Positions 23,830-35,800 of a stretch of DNA of 43,249 nucleotides are shown in pieces. Positions within the stretch are counted from its first letter, which is position 1; each line of letters starts with the position of its first letter. The stretch covers positions 1-43,249 of the forward strand of contig CAJXPH010000002.1 in assembly GCA_913057765.1 (NCBI GenBank), written 5' to 3'. The DNA is from an uncultured Campylobacteraceae bacterium (lineage in GTDB: Bacteria; Campylobacterota; Campylobacteria; Campylobacterales; Arcobacteraceae). The position numbers and the translations under genes were made by a program. The notes beneath the pieces were generated by a model. It saw only the letters and a list, made by a program, of their open reading frames with translations, ran no database searches and was not told the origin of the DNA.

Positions 23830-26800
23830 TTAAAGGTCTGGCTCAATTGAAACGTCTTCATCAATAAGAACTTTAATATTAGAAGTTCCATTTGTTCCTT
23901 CATAAACATTAAATACTTCACCATCGATTTCTGTTTTCCCTGAATTAGTCCAGTTAGAATCTCCACCTTCAAGAGTAACTTTATCTCCATTTTCTCCGAA
24001 TATTTTCAATTCATCTAATTCTGGATCATCATCTAGAATTACAATATCAGATAAATCAATATTAAGATTATTAGCTTTTCCATCTGTCATGTCAACTCCA
24101 TCAACAGCAGTTGTACTATGATTTGTTAATACACTTGATAAATCAATTGTATCAGTATCTGCTAAATCAACAATATTTTCTGTTTCATGAGGTGTTACAT
24201 CAACTTTAATTGTTAAATCAAATTTAGTTACATCTCCATCTGCATCTTGTGCTTTTACTTCAAATACTTCTTCTGTATCTGAATTGAAGTTACTTGAAGC
24301 TGCTTTATATGTGTATGAACCATCTGTAATATTAAATGATAATTTTCCACCTTCTGAAGTAACTTTATCAGTAAAGCTATTAGTATAATCAACTCCATCA
24401 ACTTTAATTGAAACAATTCCTCCAGCACCATCAACATCGTAATCAATATTATCAGCTACATTTCCAGAAACAGAAGCTGAAACACTATTTTGTAATGTTG
24501 CATCTAAATCACTTGCATTCTGAACAATAACAACATCACTAGCTCCATCAACTGCAATCTCTTCTAAATACGGTCTTAAAGAAGCACTTCCAATTCCTAC
24601 AGAGTAAGTTTCTGTAAATGGTAAAGCTTTAAATGTATTTGCAATTGCATCAGTTACGCCTTGTGTATTTGATCCATTACCTGTTCTTGTCTCGTATGAA
24701 CCATTATTATCATTATCTGCCATCCCATAAGTTGGATTACCATCAGATACAAAATAAGATATTAATTGATCACTGGCAGGAACTTGTTCTGAAGCCATTG
24801 CTGCTGTTACATCTAATAATGCATCATCATAATTTGTTCCTCCACCTGCAGAGAAGCCATTAATATATGCTTTCGCTTCTGATACTGTTAACCATACAGT
24901 TCCTCCTGTACCAGTTAATGTCTGACCATAATTTCCAAATGAAGTTAACATGATTTTAACGTCACCTAAGTCATCATACTTATCAATCATATTATTAGTA
25001 GCAGTTTTAGCAAGAGCTAATTTATCTCCACCCATACTTCCAGATACATCAAATGTAATAACAAGATTTGTTGTAGTATCACCTAATTGAACTGTATTTA
25101 TTTCACCATAACTTGAAGGTTGAGTATCAACTGGAATATTAATATCAATATCTAAATTTGCAGTTGTACTATCACCATCACCATCTGTTACTGTAAATGG
25201 AACATTTAAGTCTGTAATACCTGAACTCTTATCTAATTGTGTAATCTCATATTTTGGAGTATCTGATAAAACATCTTTTGCTTCTATTTTAGCAACAATT
25301 TCACCATTTACAGTTCCTGTTAATACTTTTCCTTCTTCTGTTACAGTCCATGTAACTGCTACTGTATTTCCTAATGCATCAGTTGCAGTTGGAGTTTCCC
25401 AAGTAAATGCTAATTTATCTCCATCTAGTTTTGGATCTGTTCCATCAGCTTCACCATCAGCACCAAAGTTAAAGTCTAAACTTCCAGTTTCAAATACTAC
25501 TGTATCTTGTAATGTTGTTGATAAATCTGCGGGATCATCAACTTCAACTACATCTGCTGAAACTTGAGAAAGATAAGTAGTACTTACACTTGTTCCAATT
25601 CCTACTGCAAAAACTTTATCTATATCTTTTACTGGATCATTAACAAAATCATTCCATTTTGTCACTCTAGCACTATCTAAATATCCTGACTCTTCATTTG
25701 ATCCATCATCAATTTCAGTTGTAGGGTTACCATCAGATAAGAAGTATACATATGTATCTCCACCATTTGGAGAAAGAGTATAATTATCTTCTGTTTCTTT
25801 AAGTGCATCTTCATAATTTGTTAAACCACTGTGATTTAAACCATTTAAGAATGTAGTTAATTCAGATGAAGTCATCCAATCACCAGTACCACTTGCTGAA
25901 GCATTAAACGTATTTACTTGAATTAATACATCACTTCCTAAAGACTCATATTTAGCAACTAATTCTTCAATTGATTCAATTGCAATTTCAAGTTTATCTT
26001 TACCAGTCCCAGCTACTATATCATTCATACTTCCAGAGATATCTAATGTAAATACTAAATTAACAGGATCTGTATTTAAATCAATTGTGGCTGTTGCATC
26101 TCCTGCAGAAGGGATATCATCTGCAATTGTTACATTTAATGTATCAGTAACTTTTCCATCATTGTTTGACGCTTCAATAATTAGTGGAAGATTAACTGTA
26201 TCTTCTGAATCCATTACAGGATGGTCAAGTTGTCCCATTAATTCAAATGAGTAAGACTTACCATTCGCTGCAATTGTTGCAACAAATACTACCTCACCAT
26301 TAGATGTACCAGTTATTGTTTTATCTCCATTACTATAGTCTAATGAAATAGCCTGACTCTCAGAAGTTAAAGTTGTAGTTTGTCCAGCTTTAAATACTAC
26401 ATCATCAGCATTAGTTACATTAATATTTCCACTATCTTCATGTTGATTTGCTACAGCATCAGTATCTGGATCAGTTTCATTACCTACATTAGGAATAAAG
26501 TCTTCATCAACCTCTGCACCTTCAACTACAAGTGTTGGAGGGACTTCAGTATAACCTTGGATTTTGATAGTTAAGACTGCTGTGTCTTCATCACCATCTG
26601 CATCTTCCATTGTATAGTTAAAGGTAAATGTTTTAAGATCTGTATCAGTTAATGCTTGTACTTTTGCAAGAGTATTATCTAATACAAATTCATATGTTCC
26701 ATCAGCATTTAACTTTAATGTTCCATATGTATTTAATTCTGCTACATCTGCATCACCAACTGTATCCCAACTTACAAACGCTTTAGGTGCATCTGCTCCA

Positions 26801-29800
26801 GAAATATCATTTGTTAATACTTGACCTTCTACTTTTGTTACTGCTGCATCTTCTACTAAAGTAGCAGTTGTATCATCATTTGCTTCTGGAGCATCGTCCA
26901 TGATTCTAACAATTAATTCATCAGTAGCTGTAGTTCCACTTATTCCATTTACTGTAATATCTAATTTATCATCAAACTTAGTATCTGTTGCACCAGCTTT
27001 ACTATCATTATCAATAGTAGCTTTTAATGTATACTCATAACTTACTGTTCCACCAAAGTCATCTCCAGTAAATCCAGTTAATTTAAGTGTACCCTCACCA
27101 GTATCAACTGTTTGATTCGTTGAAGCTAAAGCTTTTATTTCTGCAATAGTGAATGTATCCCCACCTACTACGATATTTTTAATACCATCTGTTGTACTGA
27201 TATCAAATGTATTTGTTGCAATTTCTTTATCTGTCGCAGATTCTGTACCATCTGGCGATAATCCTGCTTCATATACTACATCATCAGCTCCAGTTGCTTT
27301 TGCAGTTTCAACATCTGCACCATCTTTAGCACCTTGGATTTTAATAGTTAATACAGCTGTATCTTCATCACCATCTGCATCTTTCATTGTATATTCAAAG
27401 TTAAATGTTTTAAGGTCAGTTGTTTTTAATGCTTGTACTTTTGCAAGAGAATTATCTAATACAAATTCATATGTTCCATCAGCATTTAATTTTAATGTTC
27501 CATATGTATTTAACTCTGCTACATCCGGGTCTCCAGCTATATTCCAGCTTACAAATGCTTCTGGTGCATCTGCTCCTGATTCATCATTTGTTAATACTTG
27601 TCCTTCTACTTTTGTAGTTGCTGTATCTTCTACTAATGTAGTAGTTAAATCATCTTGTGCAACTGGAACATCATCAACAATAGTAATTTTTAATGTACCA
27701 TTTGTCGTATCTCCATCTGAATCTTCTAACTCTAATGTAATATTATCTACAAATTCAGTATCTGTTGCACCAGGCTTACTATCATTATCAATTGTAGCTG
27801 TTAATGTATATTCATAACTTATCTCACCAGTACTTTGATCATAATCAGTAATTAGTAAACTACCTTCGCCTGTATTAATAGGTGAGGAAGGTGTAGTAGT
27901 ATTATGTATAGCTTCTAATTGTGCCTCTGTAAATACTACCCCACCAATTGTTACTCTTGCAATTCCATCAGGAGAAGTAACTTTAAATGTTCCAGTAGCA
28001 ATTTCGCTAGTATCAGGAACACTTGTTAATCCTTTTTCATATACAGTATTGTCATCTCCAAGAACTGTTGGGCTACTATCAACACTTACATTTAGATTAG
28101 ATGATGAACTATCTCCATCTGCATCTGTAACTGTAAATGGAATAGTTACCCCTGTAATTCCAGCATCTTTATCAAACTGAGATATAGAATATTCTGGATT
28201 TGCTGTATTAATTCCTGTAGCTTCAACTTTTATAACTGTTTCACCATTAATTGTACCAACAAGAACTGTACCATCTGTTATTGTCCAAGTGATTGCACCA
28301 TTTGTACCAGTTGTAGTAATTTCACTTAAAGCATTAGTTGAATCTCCATCTCCCCAAGTAAATGCTAATTTACCACCATCTAATTTAACACCTGTTCCAT
28401 CTGCTGCGCCATCTGCGCCAAAATCAAATGTTAATGAACCAGTTGCAGTTACAACAGTTCCTTGTAAAGTATCAGATAATTTTGCTGGATCAGCAACTTC
28501 TAAATAGTCTGCAGATACTTGTGCAAGATAAGTTGTACTTACACTTGATCCAATACCAATAGAGAATACTTTGTCAATTTCGTTTCCTGGGTTATTAACA
28601 AAAGTATTCCAATCTGCAACTCTAGCACTATCTAAGTAGCCTGACTCTTCAGCTGCCCCATCATTAATTTCTGTTGTTGGGTTACCATCAGATAAGAAGT
28701 AAACATACGTATCTCCTCCATTTGGAGAAAGTGAGTAATTATCTTCTGTTTCTTCTAATGCATCTTCATAATTTGTTAATCCACTATGGTTTAATGTATT
28801 TAAGAAAGTTTCTAATTGTGATGAAGTCATCCAAGAACCATCTCCACTTGCTGTTGCATTAAATGTATTAACTTGAATTAAAACATCACTTCCTAAAGAC
28901 TCATATTTAGCTACTAATTCTTCCATTGCGTCAATTGCTACTTCAAGTCTATCTTGACCTGTACCACTTACTCCTGATCCCATACTTCCTGAGATATCAA
29001 GAGTAAACACTAGGTTTACAGGACCTGCCGTTGCATCTAATGAAGCAGCTGAATCAGATGAACTTGGAGTATCATCAGTAAATTGAAGATTAGAACCAAT
29101 ATTTATTGTTTCTGTATCACTAGCAGTATCACCATCTTTATCTGTTACAGTTACAGTTGCACTTAGTTTAATTAAGTTATCAACTAATGTTGCAAGATTT
29201 GCATCATTATTTGTTGCATCATTATCTGCATTTTCATCTACATGGTCAATTGCTTCACTTTGGGTAAGTGTTACCTCTCCAGCATCATTTCCACTCTCAA
29301 CAACACTTACTTTAAATATTTCTGTTGAACCTGCTGTACCTATAACTTCGCCATTTATAACATTAAGAACAATTGTAACACCGTGGCTAGTTAATCCTGA
29401 ATCAGTTCCATCTACTGCAGATAATTTATATTCTGTTTCTGTTTTTGCTATACCATCTGCTCCTCCTGTTATACTTCCAGGTGAAGATTGGAATGTTTGA
29501 CCAAAATTATACGATGACGTCTCAACATCAGAAGCAGTACCTTTAGTATCTACATCATCAGTTCTTAAAATAACTCGTGAATCATCTTTTGAAGAAATAT
29601 CTACTGTTGGCCCATCATCTTTAAATGTTAAATTAGTACCAATTTCAATACTTTCTGAGTCTGTTGCAGTATCTCCATCGTTATCAGTTATGATATCTGT
29701 TCTTGTTAATGTTACTAAGTCATCTGCATTTAATGTAACACTATCATCATGTTCATTATTTGTATTATCTCCTGCAATTGGATGTTTTAATGCTCTTTGT

Positions 29801-32800
29801 TGATCTAATGTTACTTCAGCAGTTGATTCATCTATTGATACTGTAAATACTAATAATCCACCAGTTTCTGTTCTACCTTCAATTACTCCTGCATTATCAG
29901 TTAATACTACTTTTTCACTTGTAGCAACATCAACTAAGCCACTATCAGCTCCATCTGCTTTAACATCTAAAGTATATTTTGTACTTGATTTTGAAGCATC
30001 TTTTTCATCTTCTCCGGCTTGTTCTTTTACAGTAAACATAGCTGCGAAGTTTGCGTTATCATTTATTGATAAGTTTGTTTCATCTACTGTTAATGTTGGC
30101 TCTGTTATAGCTGTTTTCTTAACATCTACTGCTGGACCATCATCTTTAAATAATAAGTTTTTACCAATATCAAGTTTTACAGAATCTGTATCTGTATCAC
30201 CATCGTTGTCTACTAGTACATCTGTTCTAGTTAATGTTACTAAATCATCAGAAGTTAAACTTACTGTATCATCTGGGTTTGCTGCATCTGGGTGAGATAA
30301 TGCTCTTTGTTGATCAAGCGTTACTTCTCCAGTAGTTGCATTTACTGTTACTGTGAATACTAATAATCCACCAGTTTCTGTTCTACCTTCTACTACTCCT
30401 GATGCATTTTCAGTTAATAATACTTTTTCACCACTTCTAGTATCGATTAATCCTGTATCTGTATTTGCTGCTTTTACATCTAATGTATATTCAGTACTTG
30501 ATTTTGAAGCATCTTCGCCATCTGCTCCTGCATCTGATGTAACTACTGTAAACATACTTGCAAAATTTGCTTTATCAGAAATTGCTATATTTGTTTCATC
30601 TACTGTTAAATTTGGCTCTGCAGCAGTTGTTTTATCTATATTAATTACTGGTCCATCATCTTGGAATCTTAAGTTTCCACCTAAATCAACGATTGCAGAA
30701 TCAGATGCTGTATCACCATCTTTATCTGTAATTGTTACATCTGCAGATAATTCTATTTTTCCATTTACTAATGAAATTATTTCACTATTTGAGTTAGTGT
30801 TTGGATGATCTAGTACTTCATATTGAGTTAAAGTAACTTTTCCACTAGCATCTACACTTACTTTAAATACATCAGTAGTTCCAGCTGTACCAACTACTTC
30901 ACCATTTACTAGAGATAAAGTAATCGCAACTCCACCACTTGTAAGTCCACTATTAGCATTTTTTACACTTAAATTATAGTTGTCTACATCTATATTTCCA
31001 GCTCCATCTTCTCCATAGTTTGCACCAGTTGAAGCAAATACTCCACCAAAGTTTGCACTTGTAGTATCAGTATCAAATGCCGCACCTTCAGTTTGTGCAT
31101 CTTGAGTAGTAAGAGTTACTAATGATTCATTATTAGCAACTGCATCAATAAGAGGACCATCATCTTTAAATGTTAAATTAGCACCAATATTAATAGTATC
31201 TGAGTCTGTTGCTGTATCTCCATCATTATCAGTTACAGTATCAGTTCTTGTTAATGTAACTAAATCATCTGCAGATAAATTCACTGCATCATCATGATCT
31301 GTCACATCTGGATGAATTACTGCTCTTTTTTGGTCTAATGTTACATTACCTACATTATCAACTGATACAGTAAACACTGTTGTTTCAACACCTGCAATTG
31401 TTACATAACCAACTACTTGTCCAGCATCTACTTTTAATAGAACATTATCACCTGTTGCAGTGTCAACTAACCCACTATCCACATTTGATGATTTTACATC
31501 TAATGAATAATCTATATCGTGAGATTGTTCACCATCTGTTCCTGCATCTTTTGTAGCACTAAATAATCCTGCGAAACTTGCACTATTATCAATATTTAAG
31601 TTTGTTTCATCTACTACTAAAGTAGGTTCTACTCCACCACTAACACCAGTTAAACTAATGTCATCAATTAAAGCTCCAAGTTTATTTGAATCAGCTAAAC
31701 CTTCAAAAGTTAAGTCAGCTGTAGTTCCAGTAATTCCACTATAAACTACATCAATTGTTACCCATCCATTTGCATCTGTTGTCGTTGTATATTGAACTGT
31801 ATTATCACTTGGATTAGTAGTTATTGTTAAAACCCCATTTGAATCAGAATCAATTGTTAATTCTTTTCCTCCAAATGTAACTTTCATATCTGAACTTTCT
31901 TTATCACTTGGTCTTGGTTGATAAGCAAATGAAAGTTCATAACTATCAGAACCAATTAAAGTAACTGGTGTTGTCATAACGGTATTACCATCTTGACCAT
32001 CAAAATCATGTGGATCTAATTCTGCATGACTACTTCCATCATCAGAAGTAGTTACGATATTTTTTTGAATTTCAACGCCTTCAGCATTTAAATCCCATAC
32101 TACGCCATGATCTCCAGTAATAGTTGTATCTGTACTATTATCTTGACCATTAATATCTCCACCACCATGCTCAACATGCCAACCATTTCCTGTTCTAAAG
32201 TTTTCAAACGATTCTTCAAGAATTAAAGTTTTAATTTCTGGGTTAGCTGTTACATCAACAGTTGGTCCATCATCTTTAATATTAAATGCACCTACATCTA
32301 CAGTTGTATCACTTGATACTAATGCAACTGTTGATGTATCTGTATCTCCATCTGCATCTGTTACTGTTTGTGTTAAGTTAATTGATACATCTACTTGATT
32401 TAATTGTCCAAGTACTAGGCTCTCTGTATCATCATGATCTGCTGTATTTGAATGCCATACATTCTCAGATTGTGTAAATGTTACATTTGTTCCTGTATTA
32501 CTAATTGTGAAGTATGTTACTCCACCTGCTGTACCAACAATTGATCCATTCACTTCACTTAGTAAAATCTCTGCACCTTTTGCACCATTTACACCTAATG
32601 CAAATAATCCTGATTGAACTCCACCTACTGTTGTACCTGTTGCATTTGTTAAGCTAAGTGAATAATCTACACTTCCTGCTCCATCTGTTCCATATAAATC
32701 TGTTGCTGTTACTCCACCTACTCCTACTACTTTAAATAAGCTTGTGAAGTCTGCTGAAGAAACTCTATCTGCATCTGTATCTGCTGGATTTGCTTGTTGT

Positions 32801-35800
32801 AATGCACTCTCATCTACTGTTAATGCAATCTCATTTGCTTGTGCTTTTTCTACTTCTGCATCCGTTAATCCTGCTTCTGGTCCATCATCTTCTATCTTAA
32901 AGAACTTTCCATTACCAACATCTAATCCATCTGAAGTAGCACTATCTCCATCGGCATCTGTAATTGTTTGTGTTACAACTAGTGTATTTGCAATTGTTGT
33001 TTGTAATACTGATGCATCATCTGAATCAGTTGTATTTGCATTCCAGATATTTGCTGGATCTACTTGATCATCATATGCGATTGTTAAAGCACCACTACTA
33101 TCAATTGATATTGTAAATACTTTATCTGTTCCATCTATACCACTTACAGTTCCATCTCCATTATCTACTAGAAGAATCTCTGCGCCTTTTCCATCTACTT
33201 GTGTATTATCTAAGATATATAATCCTGATCCTACATTAGTTGCTGGTGAAATTAAGTTTAATTCTAAGTTAAATGTTGTTGTTCCTGCTCCATCTGTTCC
33301 ATAACTTCCTGCTGCTGTACCACTAAAGGCTGATGATACATCAACTGTAGCACTATATATTCCATCATCTGTTAATGGAAGTTCTGACTCATCTAATATT
33401 GCTGTAGTTGTCCATTGTACATTTACATTTACATCATTAAAATCACCATCACCATTTGGTATTTGTAAGTCTTCCCAATTTTGATTACCAATTAAAGCAT
33501 TATCTTCAACGTGGTCTTGATTATCTTTATTTAAACTATCTTCATCAAAAAGGACATGAGAACCTTGTCCTACAATAGGAGTACCACTTGAAGTAATTTC
33601 TGCTTGCCATTGACCATCAGCATTCTTCACAAATGTTACTTCTGTATTATCATTTAGATTTGTATTTTTATTTTCTCCATTAGGAATAATAAAGAATCCA
33701 ACTTGATCTTGTGTATATCCTGTAACTGTAACAGGAACAGTATCTGAATCATGAACATCATCCCATACAATAACACCTGTAGTTGGCTCACCAGTAACTG
33801 GATCTTTTAAGTAGTAACCATAGCTATTATGGTAACCAGCAGAAGATACATCATCATGATTAGTTATTGTAAATTGATTACTCTCTAATAAATTTATATC
33901 TGGGCTAGCAGCTGTTGGTCCATCATCTTCTATCTTAAAGAACTTTCCATTAGCTACATCTAAATCACCTGATGTTGCACTATCACCATCTGCATCTGTG
34001 ATTGTTTGTGTTACTACTAATGTGTTTGCTGTACTTGTTGTTAAGGCCTCTGTATTATCACCATCATTCGCTGGTGATTGATCATGCCAAATATTATCTG
34101 GATTTACTGTATCTACATATTCAAATGTTAAATTACCTGTAGTAGCATCTATTTTTACAGTAAATACTTCATCTCCTGTTGATGCTACGATACCTGTTAT
34201 TACTCCAGCTTTAGTAACTAGTTCTATTTCTTCACCTTTCCCTACTTCTCCAGCTGTTGTATTACTTGGGTCTAAAATATATAGTCCTGATCCAATATTT
34301 TCAGTTTTTAGTGTTAGATTATATGTTGTACTTCCTGCTCCATCTGTTCCGTAACTTCCGGCAGTTGCAGTACCTGTACTAAAAGCAGCTGCTACATTTA
34401 CTGATGCAGTATATACTCCATCTCCTTCTACAGCTACAGTATTTGGATCATCTTTCGCTGATTCATCTAATGTAGCTGCTGTTGTGTTATAGTTTGCATC
34501 TACTACTGATGCTGTTGGTCCATCATCTTTAATATTAAATGCACCTACATCTACTGTAGTATCACTTGATACTAATGCAACTGTTGATGTATCTGTATCT
34601 CCATCTGCATCTGTTACTGTTTGTGTTAAGTTAATTGATACATCTACTTGATTTAATTGTCCAAGTACTAGGCTCTCTGTATCATCATGATCTGCTGTAT
34701 TTGAATGCCATACATTCTCAGATTGTGTAAATGTTACATTTGTTCCTGTATTACTAATTGTGAAGTATGTTACTCCACCTGCTGTACCAACAATTGATCC
34801 ATTCACTTCACTTAGTAAAATCTCTGCACCTTTTGCACCATTTACACCTAATGCAAATAATCCTGATTGAACTCCACCTACTGTTGTACCTGTTGCATTT
34901 GTTAAGCTAAGTGAATAATCTACACTTCCTGCTCCATCTGTTCCATATAAATCTGTTGCTGTTACTCCACCTACTCCTACTACTTTAAATAAGCTTGTGA
35001 AGTCTGCTGAAGAAACTCTATCTGCATCTGTATCTGCTGGATTTGCTTGTTGTAATGCACTCTCATCTACTGTTAATGCAATCTCATTTGCTTGTGCTTT
35101 TTCTACTTCTGCATCCGTTAATCCCGCACTTGGTCCATCATCTAAGATATTAAATTGTGCTACATCTGCTGTATCTTCACTTGATACTAATTTAACTGAT
35201 GCGCTAGCTGTATCTCCATCTGCATCTGTTACTGTTTGTGTTAATACAATTGATACATCATCACTATTTAATTGACTTAACGCAATACCTTCTGCATCAT
35301 TATGATCATTTGTATCTGAGTTCCAGATATTTTTAGCTTGTGTAAATGTTACTACTCCATTTGCGTCAGTACTGATTGTAAAGTAAACTTCACCATTTGC
35401 TTTACCTTCAATATCTCCAGTAACAGCATTTACAGTCATGATGATTTCATCACCTTGACCAATTCCATCACCTGGTGTTGCAACTGTATCACTAGCATCT
35501 AATGCATATAATCCTGAACCTAGAGTTGTGATTGTTCCTGCTGAATTAGTTAAGCTTAATGAATAAGCTACACTTCCTGCTCCATCGGCTCCAAAATCTG
35601 CTGATGTACTACCATTTACAGTAACTGTTGAGAATAAGCTTGAAAAATCTGCTTTTGAAGAACTTGCTCCATCATTATCTGTTGGATCTGTTTGTGCTCC
35701 TTCTGTCTCATCTACTGCTAATATAATGTTATTTGCATCTGTTTTTGATGTTTCTGCTAATGCTGTTAATCCTGCCGTTGGTCCATCATCATAGAACTCA

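Noticed and set aside
27149..27817. 222-residue open frame on the plus strand inside the adhesin gene
   Set aside because: It is antisense to a strongly supported repeat protein; such frames arise from the Thr/Asp/Gly/Val-rich codon pattern and recur at equivalent points of other repeats (for example 32744-33067 and 34997-35275).
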